Source of the DNA: a virus
Length of the DNA stretch: 22,212 nucleotides
IMG/VR virus record: IMGVR_UViG_3300042397_000605
Coordinates: 1-22,212 of that record
Strand: one strand, 5' to 3'
Positions 1-7,359 of this stretch are shown here, piece by piece; the stretch's first letter is position 1; every line of letters starts with the position of its first letter. The notes beneath the pieces were generated by a model. It made no database searches. It was not told the origin of the DNA and saw only the letters and a program-made list of their open reading frames with translations. The position numbers and the translations under genes were made by a program.

Positions 1-783
1 AATTGCACGACTATCTAGTACTTCTCCTGCTCTAGAGCCAATGACATTTCGTATGCGTATGTGTAGTTGAATTAATGGTTCTGGACCGCTAGCAACCCCA
101 CCAAAGCCTTTAATGGCTGATCCTAGAGGACGAATAAGGTCATAGTTAAATTCTTGAATAGATTGATTTTGACGTAAAAATGAATTAATTAAAAGACGAA
201 CAGACTCAACCCATCCTTCACGAGTATCTGGAATTTCATAGGTAGAAACTGGCTCTGTAGGGGCATAGATAGGCATTTGCTTGTCTTGTCCCAAGGTGTC
301 AAACCCTACTCCAATTCCTAACATTAAGGCATCCATTACCCAAGCAAAAAGGGCACCTGGATCATTACGATCAATATCACGGGTAGAAACCATCGCACAA
401 TTTTGCAGTGAGGCTGAGTTTCTTTTCTCCATAGTCATTGGAGTTCCAAAAGCCCAAAGACCTCTGCCTGGAGGTGTCCATTTTAATTCAAACATTCTTT
501 GGAAAGCTTCTTGTGCTGACTTCTGTGACTTATTATCATTCCAAGGTAGTCTATTATCTTTAGCATGATTCTTTTGAACTGAGTACATACCCTCAATTAC
601 ACGGCGACATACTTCGTGCCAACGTTCTTTTGTTCCATCTTCTTTAACACGAGAATATGTTCTGATAAAAGTAATTTCTCCTAAAGAGTTGCTACCCGCA
701 TCTGAAAATCCAAACGGTGCTGGAGTATTACTATATTTATTTACAAAATCCTCTGATAAGCGAAACGAAAAAACATCTGACAT
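1..783 (-). CDS. nrdJ: Adenosylcobalamin-dependent (class II) ribonucleotide reductase, N-terminal part
   Basis: Class II reductases make deoxyribonucleotides using adenosylcobalamin, supplying DNA precursors for phage replication. The frame is open from the ATG at 783 to the window edge (261 codons), so only the N-terminal third or so is visible. Family features are SYSRVKEDG-like RTYSRVKEDG (residues 41-50), FELKWTPPGRGLWAFGT (98-113) and SLQNCAMVST (125-134). Cys129 lies where the family has the N-terminal cysteine of the redox pair (Cys119 in the Lactobacillus leichmannii enzyme, from memory). The start has a good ribosome site (GAAAGGTGG, about 8 bases upstream). The gene is headed by its own promoter (843-851) and a leader of about 53 bases with a stem-loop. 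Radical-site cysteine and B12-binding parts lie outside the window. The assignment is confident from these motifs; the monomeric RTPR subtype is likely. Confidence 0.92.
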   Translation of the reverse strand, partial: MSDVFSFRLSEDFVNKYSNTPAPFGFSDAGSNSLGEITFIRTYSRVKEDGTKERWHEVCRRVIEGMYSVQKNHAKDNRLPWNDNKSQKSAQEAFQRMFELKWTPPGRGLWAFGTPMTMEKRNSASLQNCAMVSTRDIDRNDPGALFAWVMDALMLGIGVGFDTLGQDKQMPIYAPTEPVSTYEIPDTREGWVESVRLLINSFLRQNQSIQEFNYDLIRPLGSAIKGFGGVASGPEPLIQLHIRIRNVIGSRAGEVLDSRAI

Positions 784-815
784 TTAAGTATGCCACCTTT
801 CTAATATTGGTTGAG

Positions 816-836
816 TACTTCGTAGAATCGGAAGTA
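816..836 (-). promoter_or_regulatory. Stem-loop at predicted 5' end of the nrdJ transcript
   Basis: On the minus strand TACTTC and GAAGTA form a 6 bp stem with a 9-base loop. The stem begins at 836, the base expected to be +1 of the transcript from the -10 box at 843-848. A 5'-terminal stem-loop can protect mRNA from 5'-end-dependent decay; that role is inferred. Confidence 0.4.
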
Positions 837-840
837 GTCC

Positions 841-852
841 TAAGTATAGCAT
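841..852 (-). promoter_or_regulatory. Extended -10 promoter for nrdJ, motif ATGCTATACTTA
   Basis: The minus strand reads ATGCTATACTTA, an extended -10 (TGC-TATACT) with no clear -35. The same 12-mer, with Y at one position, recurs before the lysozyme-like gene at 15902-15913 and at 20498-20509. The predicted leader is about 53 bases and contains a ribosome site. Confidence 0.6.
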
Positions 853-918
853 AGAATTAAAAACAATTCCACGCTCAGTTTTAATGTATAAAGTTATTGT
901 TTATAGTTAGTACTTTTA

Positions 919-936
919 TATAACAAAAGTGTTATA
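919..936 (-). terminator. Weak hairpin after the oxygenase operon
   Basis: TATAAC and GTTATA flank a 6-base loop just past the stop of the dehydrogenase gene. The stem is AT-rich and no strong T-run follows, so this is a weak terminator candidate. The rest of 784-945 holds the nrdJ leader and promoter and no gene. Confidence 0.25.
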
Positions 937-945
937 AATAAAAAA

Positions 946-1656
946 CTAATTATACTTGCTACTGTTGATATGACAAATTTCAATTTCATTTATATTAACA
1001 TGACTTGGTAATGATCCTACCCAGTAAATAGCTTCTGCTAAATCTTCTGCAGTTAATGCATGCTCCCGTTTTTGTTCTTGGGTATCAATAGTTGCTGGAC
1101 AGATTTCTGTAATTTTAATACCAAATTGAGGAAACTCAAGTCTCATTGTATCAATTAAGCCACGTTCACCTCTTTTAGCATTTGTATAATTTCCTCCACC
1201 ACGATATGGGACCTTGCCACCAAAAGAAGTAATAAATATAATAGTTGGAGATTGTGATTTCTCCATACAAGGAACAAATAGTTGAGATAAATACATAGGG
1301 CCAGTAACGTTTATGTCATAGGCTTTTCTAAAATTTTCTGGAGTTTCATTAATAATATGAGTTGGACCTGATCCTCCTCCAGCATTATTAACTAGAAGAT
1401 CTAAAGTAATATCTTTGTATTTTTCAAAGAATATTTCTATTGCTTTAGAGTCTGTTATGTCTAGGTTATATACCTCAACGTTATCAGATATAATCTTAGA
1501 CACTTTTGAAAGATTTCTTGAAACAGCAATAACTTTGTATCCATTTTCAGACAAACGTTTAACTGTTGCTAACCCTACACCCTTGCTTGCTCCAGTTACT
1601 ATAGCTGTTTTAATATTAATGAATCCAATGTTGTGGAACCATAATCTTAAAGCCAC
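946..1656 (-). CDS. Short-chain dehydrogenase/reductase (SDR)
   Basis: This is a classical SDR: an NAD(P)H-dependent oxidoreductase with a Rossmann fold. Visible motifs are the nucleotide-binding TGASKGVG (near residues 21-28 of the long form), NNAGGG, a serine region FITSFGG, and the catalytic YTNAK (YxxxK). The substrate is not predictable. It is the last gene of the oxygenase operon. The start is uncertain: the given GTG start overlaps the upstream gene by 41 bases and has no good ribosome site. The family would be expected to begin near I-K-T-A-I-V-T-G, where only ATT codons (1620-1618 or 1614-1612) are available, right at the upstream stop codon. A rare ATT start with translational coupling is therefore possible. 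The extra 12-14 residues of the long form do not look like SDR sequence. Confidence 0.85.
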   Translation of the reverse strand: MALRLWFHNIGFINIKTAIVTGASKGVGLATVKRLSENGYKVIAVSRNLSKVSKIISDNVEVYNLDITDSKAIEIFFEKYKDITLDLLVNNAGGGSGPTHIINETPENFRKAYDINVTGPMYLSQLFVPCMEKSQSPTIIFITSFGGKVPYRGGGNYTNAKRGERGLIDTMRLEFPQFGIKITEICPATIDTQEQKREHALTAEDLAEAIYWVGSLPSHVNINEIEICHINSSKYN

Positions 1657-2245
1657 TCTTAACTAGGTGTGCTGTATGGTGATATGGAGGTGATGGTGGG
1701 AATACAATGATGCTTCCTGCTTTTGGCTTTATAGCAAATGTATAGTTTAATCCTTTTTCGGCTTCTGCAAAATCTGCTGGAGGTCTTGCCTCTGTTAATA
1801 TTCCTCCTGGAGAAGCAATAGTAAAAGATATTTCCCCACCTTCATAATCATCATTTAGGTACATAACAAAAGAAACTTTTAGTCTTTCGTCTCCCTCTTG
1901 TTGATCAAAGTGTGCTCCCATAAATGTACCAGCTTGATATTTTTTAATTGGATACATTGGAAATAGTTTAGGCTCTTCTGTAATACCTTGGGCTGCTGCA
2001 TAGTCTCTTGCTACATCGTCAAAAGCCTTTTGTAGTGTGGAATAAATATAAGTATTCTTTTCATCTGATGGGTCTGCCTGGGAAATACTTTTATCTGTTC
2101 CATAGACATACTCTTGTCCACTACACGCCATCCATTCGCCCCAAGGATCTTGATTGTCATTCTCAATTGCTTCAACAAGTCTTTTTGGGTCTTCAATTAC
2201 ATTTGTGTAATAGTAAACCTTTTCTTCAAGTATTTCTCTATCCAT
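1616..2245 (-). CDS. 2OG-Fe(II) oxygenase, prolyl-hydroxylase-like (paralogue 1)
   Basis: These enzymes couple decarboxylation of 2-oxoglutarate to hydroxylation of a substrate, often protein side chains in the P4H-like branch. The double-stranded beta-helix core carries the iron triad H112-F-D114 and H190, with K200 exactly ten residues later in the position that binds 2-oxoglutarate. The family-wide block YLNDDYEGGEI is at 130-139. I chose the ATG at 2245 rather than an upstream in-frame ATG because AGGAGG lies 7 bases before it and the longer form would run deep into the upstream gene. The protein is 209 residues. It overlaps or abuts genes on both sides in the operon. The substrate is unknown. 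Confidence 0.9.
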   Translation of the reverse strand: MDREILEEKVYYYTNVIEDPKRLVEAIENDNQDPWGEWMACSGQEYVYGTDKSISQADPSDEKNTYIYSTLQKAFDDVARDYAAAQGITEEPKLFPMYPIKKYQAGTFMGAHFDQQEGDERLKVSFVMYLNDDYEGGEISFTIASPGGILTEARPPADFAEAEKGLNYTFAIKPKAGSIIVFPPSPPYHHTAHLVKSGFKIMVPQHWIH

Positions 2246-2255
2246 TTGGTGCCTC

Positions 2256-2915
2256 CTAGTACCTATTCTTTTGATAGTGATCTTTTTCTTTAATGAATCC
2301 AACAAGAACATATCTTACTGGTCCATCTCCTACATGCTTGACTCCATGTTCATACTTTTCATCGCCTGGAAAAAATAACATAGTTCCTGGTTTAGGCCTT
2401 AACTGGATATCAAGGTTTGGGAAAAATAACTCACCATCTACATAGTCATCATTAATATATACAATTGTAGCATATTTTATAGATGGATCTGTTCTTTGAT
2501 CTGTGTGAGATTTTAATTCTACCCCCGCTTGCATTCTTTGAATTGTTGCAAAACCACTTAAAATTAACTCTGGATCAGATTTTACTACCATTGAGTTTAA
2601 ACCATCATATAATGGTCTGTATATCTCATGGTGTAATATATTAAAATTTTTATCTTTCCAATTTTGAGTAACTTCAAACTTACCTTCAGCAACCAGATTA
2701 TCTACATCATCTCTACCAAATTTTTGCATGCAAAAGTTTTTTAAGTTTGCGTGATATTCTACTTCCCAGTCTTCTTGAGATGTACTATTTATAATATCCC
2801 AAAAAGTATCTATTTGATCTTGTGATAAAAAGTTTTCAACAGAAAATAGTTTTGAGGTAATATCTTCAACTACATAGCCAGCATCTGTCAACTGTTTTTT
2901 TAAGGACTCAATCAT
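2256..2915 (-). CDS. 2OG-Fe(II) oxygenase, prolyl-hydroxylase-like (paralogue 2)
   Basis: A 219-residue enzyme of the same fold. The iron ligands are H137-T-D139 and H190; R201 is the likely 2-oxoglutarate-binding residue, one residue further along than in its neighbours because of a D-G-P insertion. The core block reads YINDDYVDGEL, where a D replaces the usual second-last G of the EGG motif. An N-terminal region of about 110 residues differs from the other paralogues and probably sets substrate choice. It overlaps the upstream gene by 8 bases (ATGATTGA), suggesting translational coupling. Iron and 2-oxoglutarate dependence follows from the family; the target is unknown. Confidence 0.9.
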   Translation of the reverse strand: MIESLKKQLTDAGYVVEDITSKLFSVENFLSQDQIDTFWDIINSTSQEDWEVEYHANLKNFCMQKFGRDDVDNLVAEGKFEVTQNWKDKNFNILHHEIYRPLYDGLNSMVVKSDPELILSGFATIQRMQAGVELKSHTDQRTDPSIKYATIVYINDDYVDGELFFPNLDIQLRPKPGTMLFFPGDEKYEHGVKHVGDGPVRYVLVGFIKEKDHYQKNRY

Positions 2916-3663
2916 TTAGAATATCTTCTACCTTGTACTTATTTCCATTTGCATCCAACTTCCAACCTTGCTTTAAAAGCTCTTGCCACTCTGCTCTTTC
3001 AATTTCTTGATTGGCTCTAGTCTCTTTCATTTCTACAGCCCAGGCATCTCTTAGTTCTTGCGGATAATCTGATTCTTCTCTGTCATCCCAGAAAGATCCG
3101 ATGGTATATCTTACTCCACTTGTAATAAGGGATACTTCGTGCATGTTGTTAAATCCTCCGTCAAATACGGCAAGCATTCCAACCTTTGGTTGAATCTCTA
3201 CGTCTTGTGCTGGAAACTTAAGCAGTCCTCCCTCAAAGTCGTCATTAAGGTATAAAAAGCCTGCATACCTACTTCTCGTAAATGCCCCAGATTTTCCATG
3301 CTCATCTGTATTGTCAGAGTGAATTCTTGCGTATGCTCCTGGCTCCCACTTTTGTGTATGGTATCCAATTTTTGATATTACCTTTGGATCTAAGTCGTGT
3401 ACGGAAGCAATTGCTTCTGGCATCATCTTTTCAATATCTGAAAAAATAGTTGGAGATAGTCCAACGTCAAGAACTTCTTGGTCATTGTCTTGTGGAAGTA
3501 CAGAAGAGTATGACTCATAAAATGAGATAGGCATCCATGATAACTTTCCACCCTCTGCTTGAGCATCAAGTGCTTGAACCATTTTTTGGCACTCTTCATC
3601 AGTAACAAAGTTTTCATAAATAACTATGTCCTTTGTAATTCTTTTTTTATTGTTTAGATTCAT
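2908..3663 (-). CDS. 2OG-Fe(II) oxygenase, prolyl-hydroxylase-like (paralogue 3)
   Basis: This 251-residue paralogue has the iron ligands H115-S-D117 and H175 with R185 ten residues on. The block YLNDDFEGGLLKF (138-150) matches the sister genes. The N-terminus starts with an IVIYENFVTDEEC segment typical of P4H-like oxygenases. A charged, helix-prone C-terminal extension of about 60 residues after the core is not seen in the sisters and is rich in E, K, W and Q. It overlaps the upstream gene by four bases (ATGA). The substrate is unknown; a protein or peptide target would fit the subfamily. Confidence 0.9.
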   Translation of the reverse strand: MNLNNKKRITKDIVIYENFVTDEECQKMVQALDAQAEGGKLSWMPISFYESYSSVLPQDNDQEVLDVGLSPTIFSDIEKMMPEAIASVHDLDPKVISKIGYHTQKWEPGAYARIHSDNTDEHGKSGAFTRSRYAGFLYLNDDFEGGLLKFPAQDVEIQPKVGMLAVFDGGFNNMHEVSLITSGVRYTIGSFWDDREESDYPQELRDAWAVEMKETRANQEIERAEWQELLKQGWKLDANGNKYKVEDILND

Positions 3664-4526
3664 TTTATCCTTCTTTCTTTGTCTGCATTAATTTTATTGG
3701 GATGTTCATCTCTAAACTTTTGCATTATATCTGGCTGCATTGATTCCCAAACATCTTTTCCAAATTCTTTCTCTTTTTCAAACCATTCATCATCTCCAAG
3801 AGAATACTTCATCCAATACATTCTGGATAGGTATTTACTTGTCTTTTTTGCTGGCATAACTCCGTGAATATAGACTGAGCCGTTCTTTGTTAGTATGTCT
3901 GGATGACCTGATGGAAATACTAAAAAGTCTCCTGCTTCTGGCTTATACTTATAGGCTTCTCCATCAACAATAAAGTCAATCTCTCCACCATCATAGTCAT
4001 CATTAAAATACACTAGAGCAGTTATTACAAACTTGTACCCTGGGCTAACAATTGGTTGGCGTATATAGTCAGAATGATATGTCATGGCTATTGGGTCTAC
4101 AATGTCTGTTCTATATCTTGCTATAGATGGTCCAGACCTGTTCCACTCTTTTACCTGTTCTCCATAATGATTTGTTATCTCTTTATCTTGATCAAGATCT
4201 ATATTATTTTTAATAGCGTAGTCTTTTGTTACTGCATAAAAGTTATTAAATAATTCTAGAAGTGCAAGTTTTTGAACTTCCTGTTTATCTGTTTTAGTTT
4301 CTATCTGCTGCAAATACTCTGTGCTAAATCCGTGTGGATGATCTTTAAATGTAGGGTTTAAATACTCTCCAAAGTCAGACCATTTTGTCCACTCATTTAG
4401 CAGTTCGTCTTCGTGACCTGAAGAATTTTTTAACTCGGAGTGCGTCTTTGTTATATCCTTAAACATATTTTTATAAACAAATATTTGTGGATATATTTCT
4501 ATTGGGTTAAGCGCTGGCTCTGTCAT
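3660..4526 (-). CDS. 2OG-Fe(II) oxygenase (paralogue 4)
   Basis: At 288 residues this is the longest oxygenase of the operon. The iron ligands are H151-S-D153 and H221; K231 occupies the 2-oxoglutarate position ten residues later. The block YFNDDYDGGEIDF (173-185) is present. The N-terminal 130 residues are mostly helical-looking and unlike the neighbours. The C-terminal 50 residues (from about 240) are highly charged. The use of Lys in place of Arg at the 2-oxoglutarate site is shared with paralogues 1, 6 and 7, so two subgroups can be told apart within the cluster. It overlaps the upstream gene by four bases (ATGA). Confidence 0.88.
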   Translation of the reverse strand: MTEPALNPIEIYPQIFVYKNMFKDITKTHSELKNSSGHEDELLNEWTKWSDFGEYLNPTFKDHPHGFSTEYLQQIETKTDKQEVQKLALLELFNNFYAVTKDYAIKNNIDLDQDKEITNHYGEQVKEWNRSGPSIARYRTDIVDPIAMTYHSDYIRQPIVSPGYKFVITALVYFNDDYDGGEIDFIVDGEAYKYKPEAGDFLVFPSGHPDILTKNGSVYIHGVMPAKKTSKYLSRMYWMKYSLGDDEWFEKEKEFGKDVWESMQPDIMQKFRDEHPNKINADKERRIK

Positions 4527-5203
4527 GGTTGTCTCTCCCCCGTATGTTTTTTAATCTCCCAAAAAAATGGACATGTAAATCTTATGCCACTCTTAATCTC
4601 AGTAACTCCATGAATATAATTTTTATCCCCTGGGAAAAAGTAAGCAGCACCTTTTTTAGGTTTAAACTGCACACCTTGTAGTGGGAAGTATAGTTCTCCA
4701 CCTTCGTAGTCGTCATTTAAATAAAACAAACTAGAAAGATCATAGTTGGGAAAATCGTTTGGAGTTCCAGCATCTGGGCCTTCATGTAATTCTTTATCTG
4801 CATGAGGTTTTTGAAATTGTCCAGGAAGCCACTTAACAATGGTTGTTCCAGTTGGGTGAACTTCTACTTTATAAAACTCTTCTACAATTGGTTTTAATCT
4901 TTGAAATAGGCCAGCAACTATTGGTGATATTTTAGGATCATTCTTGTCTAAGGTTGGCTGAGTTGCAACTCTATCCTTCCAATAATCTGAATCATAGGTA
5001 ACAGTTCCATTTTCATTTACATGGCTTTCGGTTACATCCCAAATTGTTAAAGATTTGGCAGCTTTTTCTAAAAACTCTATCTCTTCCTGCGTCATAAAGT
5101 TTTCTAGCTCAACAATCATGTCTTTGCTATCCCCAAACCACCCAGATGGAGTTATAGACGGTGTTCTTTTAACTACTGTATATGAGTCTTTATTTTGTTC
5201 CAT
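4523..5203 (-). CDS. 2OG-Fe(II) oxygenase, prolyl-hydroxylase-like (paralogue 5)
   Basis: A 226-residue enzyme and the most typical P4H-like member here: H134-A-D136 and H198 bind iron, and R208 ten residues on binds 2-oxoglutarate. YLNDDYEGGELYF (161-173) is the shared core block. Between the first and second strands it carries an acidic, proline-containing loop (139-155). The start ATG at 5203 is only six bases from a TGA-TATAAT box embedded in the end of the upstream gene, so besides operon read-through it may have its own leaderless transcript. There is no strong Shine-Dalgarno. The substrate is unknown. Confidence 0.92.
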   Translation of the reverse strand: MEQNKDSYTVVKRTPSITPSGWFGDSKDMIVELENFMTQEEIEFLEKAAKSLTIWDVTESHVNENGTVTYDSDYWKDRVATQPTLDKNDPKISPIVAGLFQRLKPIVEEFYKVEVHPTGTTIVKWLPGQFQKPHADKELHEGPDAGTPNDFPNYDLSSLFYLNDDYEGGELYFPLQGVQFKPKKGAAYFFPGDKNYIHGVTEIKSGIRFTCPFFWEIKKHTGERQP

Positions 5204-5205
5204 AT

Positions 5206-5922
5206 TTATATTATATCACCCTTCGTATTGTCTGTTACGCTTAGTTTTAATGTTTTTACCTCATGTGAACCTTGAGATTCTTTGTTTTCATTTACCGCAT
5301 CTCTATACCAGTCTGTCCATTTCCCAGTTTTATTTATTTCTTGTGCAGCATTTCCATAGGACATATTGGCTTCTAATCTTGTTCTATCATTGTCTTGGTA
5401 TTTAACAATTTCAATATTTGTACCGTTTAAATTTGACAAAGATATAGGAATTATTGTAGCAACTGGGGTTCCAGCTTTGATAACCACTCTTTTGTTTGCT
5501 ACTTTTGCTTTAATAGCTAAAGGCAGAGGATTGTCATAAAAAGATGTGCTCATTAATGATGACATTGTTTCAAACTCATTGCTAAAATAATTTACTGGAT
5601 TAATAGTAAAAATACTTACATCTTTGTCTGTTCTAAAAACTAAACCCGTATTTAAACTTATAGAAGATTGACCTCTTCCAGAATATGCTCCCGATGGGCT
5701 GAATATTTCAACACGATCTGGAGTTTGATCATTAACTCCATCCCAAATAAACTCAATATCTTCTACACAAGAAAGACTCCAGCCAATTACGTTTGATTGG
5801 GTTACTGGAAAACATCTATAAGCATGGCCTTCTGATGTTACATCCATCCAGTCTCTTTTAATTGACATGGGCTGAATATCAAACAAAGCCCCCTGTGTTT
5901 TTTCAACTGAGATATTAAACAT
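5206..5922 (-). CDS. Protein of unknown function, DUF6065-like (paralogue A)
   Basis: I do not recognise a reaction for this 238-residue protein. It looks like a DUF6065-type family known mainly from viral and marine sequences (family name from memory). Visible features are YRCFPVTQSNVIGW (35-48), a beta-rich middle with LNTGLVFRTDKDV, and GTPVATIIPI (151-160). These align with the second copy at 6589-7359 (STGYVFKTPCDL and GTPYLQVLPF), so the two are paralogues. The all-beta pattern would fit a cupin-like fold, but no metal-binding motif is clear. It sits between two oxygenase genes, overlapping the upstream gene in TAATG, so it may act with the oxygenases. Confidence 0.75.
   Translation of the reverse strand: MFNISVEKTQGALFDIQPMSIKRDWMDVTSEGHAYRCFPVTQSNVIGWSLSCVEDIEFIWDGVNDQTPDRVEIFSPSGAYSGRGQSSISLNTGLVFRTDKDVSIFTINPVNYFSNEFETMSSLMSTSFYDNPLPLAIKAKVANKRVVIKAGTPVATIIPISLSNLNGTNIEIVKYQDNDRTRLEANMSYGNAAQEINKTGKWTDWYRDAVNENKESQGSHEVKTLKLSVTDNTKGDII
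5210..5218 (-). promoter_or_regulatory. Possible internal extended -10 (TGATATAAT)
   Basis: TGA-TATAAT lies inside the last codons of the upstream gene, and six bases separate it from the ATG at 5203. That distance would put +1 on the start codon, giving a leaderless mRNA. Because it overlaps coding sequence, chance is harder to exclude than for the intergenic boxes. Confidence 0.4.
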
Positions 5923-6578
5923 TAGTCTGCCTCTGCACTATACATTTCTGGAGTGTGAAACTTTTTACTGTAATCAAGCATTGTTACAATAGAATATTTA
6001 GTTCCAGAAGTTACTGGCATGGCTTGATGTGGATACATAAAGTTTGATGGGAAAATAAACAAATCCCCAGCCTCTGCTTTGACTTTTAGGTTCTGTAGTC
6101 TAAAGAAAAGTTCTCCGCCCTCATAGTCATCATTAACATATGAAACTAAAGAAACAGTACAATTATAAGAAAACCCATGATCGTGATGTTCCATAAAGTG
6201 TTGACCTTGACCATATTTAATAAAATTAAAAGCTTCCCAATATTTCAAATTATGAATATTGTACATTCTGCAATAATCTTCTACTGCTGGTAATTTTACA
6301 TCATAAAGATCTTGCCAAAGTGATTGAAGGTTTAGACTGACTTGACTTTTATCATTTTCAATATCTGTTTTCTTAAACTTAAAATCATTACAATCTCTAT
6401 AGTCTGGCATTAGTTGTTTGTATCCTACATACGCAGGTTGCCAGCTGTACCCAGTGGTATCTCCTTCTGGCTTAAGATTATCTTCAAGTCTTTTTATTAC
6501 ATCAATTTCTTTTTTAATTACACCCTTGTAACAAAAGATTCCATTACCAAGGTCTATTTTTTCTGTCCATGTTTCCAT
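5922..6578 (-). CDS. 2OG-Fe(II) oxygenase (paralogue 6)
   Basis: A 218-residue oxygenase closest to paralogue 7. Both share YxEAFNFxKY, a H-F-x-x-H-x-D-H-G iron site and YNCTVS. The iron ligands are H131-H-D133 and H184, with K194 ten residues on as the 2-oxoglutarate residue. The core block is YVNDDYEGGELFF. The ATG at 6578 is chosen over an earlier in-frame ATG (6638) because AAGGAG lies 7 bases upstream and the longer version would overlap the neighbouring gene by 50 bases. The two similar genes, 6 and 7, flank a DUF6065-like gene, which suggests duplication of an oxygenase-DUF6065 pair. Confidence 0.9.
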   Translation of the reverse strand: METWTEKIDLGNGIFCYKGVIKKEIDVIKRLEDNLKPEGDTTGYSWQPAYVGYKQLMPDYRDCNDFKFKKTDIENDKSQVSLNLQSLWQDLYDVKLPAVEDYCRMYNIHNLKYWEAFNFIKYGQGQHFMEHHDHGFSYNCTVSLVSYVNDDYEGGELFFRLQNLKVKAEAGDLFIFPSNFMYPHQAMPVTSGTKYSIVTMLDYSKKFHTPEMYSAEAD

Positions 6579-6588
6579 TCTATTCTCC

Positions 6589-7359
6589 TTATTTGTATTC
6601 TCTTCTTGACCAAACTTTATTTTTATATACTCCGCCATCAGGCTGTCTATAAAACTTCATGTTGTTAAACATTTTATCATAAATCTCAGCCTGTCCTAAT
6701 ATCTCTACTTCACTTTTCCAGTTTTCTCTTTTAAATGGTAAGACTTGTAGGTATGGAGTGCCTGCTAGAATTGTTCCTTCCCAACCTTCTGCAATAAAGA
6801 ATGGAAAGCTTCCAAGCAAATGAACCTTATCTGAGTCAACAATTCCTGTTGTGTTTAAAAATGGCAGATCAAATCTATTCATTGGTGTCATAAACAAAGC
6901 ACTATATCCTTCTGGTAACTCTAGCCCCCAATCAGAAGACCAAGCAAAATGGTGCTCATAGAATCCTTTTGGATGCTCAAACTGTGGCATCGGTGGTCTT
7001 TGAGTACAGAAATCTTGATATCTACTATCTTCAATCTTTACACCAATAACTCCTTGTACGTTTTTAGAAAATATTAAATCGCAAGGAGTTTTAAAAACAT
7101 ATCCAGTTGAAAATGCATCCATGATTGCAGGACATGCTTTCCATGTAGGAATTTTTCCATAGTCATCTACTGTACCGTCTTTTGGAAAAGGGCAAGTTTC
7201 TTTTGGTGCATTATAATATTCATTGTTCATTGGATTTTTTGCAAATCTGTCTGCATCCTTATACCATTGAGGAATAACATTCTGTGTTGGTGCTGGAACA
7301 GAAACACTATCCTTATTTAGCCAAGGCCTAAAAGATCTAAAGATTGCCAACTTATTCAT
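6589..7359 (-). CDS. Protein of unknown function, DUF6065-like (paralogue B)
   Basis: A 256-residue protein of unknown role, paralogous to 5206-5922. It has a W-rich N-terminus (FRPWLNKD), CPAIMDAFSTGYVFKTPCD (76-94), PMNRFDLPF (159-167), FFIAEGWEGTILAGTPYLQV (187-206) and a YRQPDGGVYK tail. The pattern resembles proteins annotated DUF6065 in viruses. I take the ATG at 7359, which overlaps the upstream stop codon in TAATG; an earlier in-frame ATG at 7401 would overlap the upstream coding sequence by 43 bases. It follows oxygenase 7 directly, mirroring the order oxygenase 6 then DUF6065-like A. A shared substrate or complex with the oxygenases is only an inference. Confidence 0.78.
   Translation of the reverse strand: MNKLAIFRSFRPWLNKDSVSVPAPTQNVIPQWYKDADRFAKNPMNNEYYNAPKETCPFPKDGTVDDYGKIPTWKACPAIMDAFSTGYVFKTPCDLIFSKNVQGVIGVKIEDSRYQDFCTQRPPMPQFEHPKGFYEHHFAWSSDWGLELPEGYSALFMTPMNRFDLPFLNTTGIVDSDKVHLLGSFPFFIAEGWEGTILAGTPYLQVLPFKRENWKSEVEILGQAEIYDKMFNNMKFYRQPDGGVYKNKVWSRREYK

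Noticed and set aside
281-568. Plus-strand frame opposite the ribonucleotide reductase
   Set aside because: The minus strand encodes conserved class II reductase motifs across the whole stretch.
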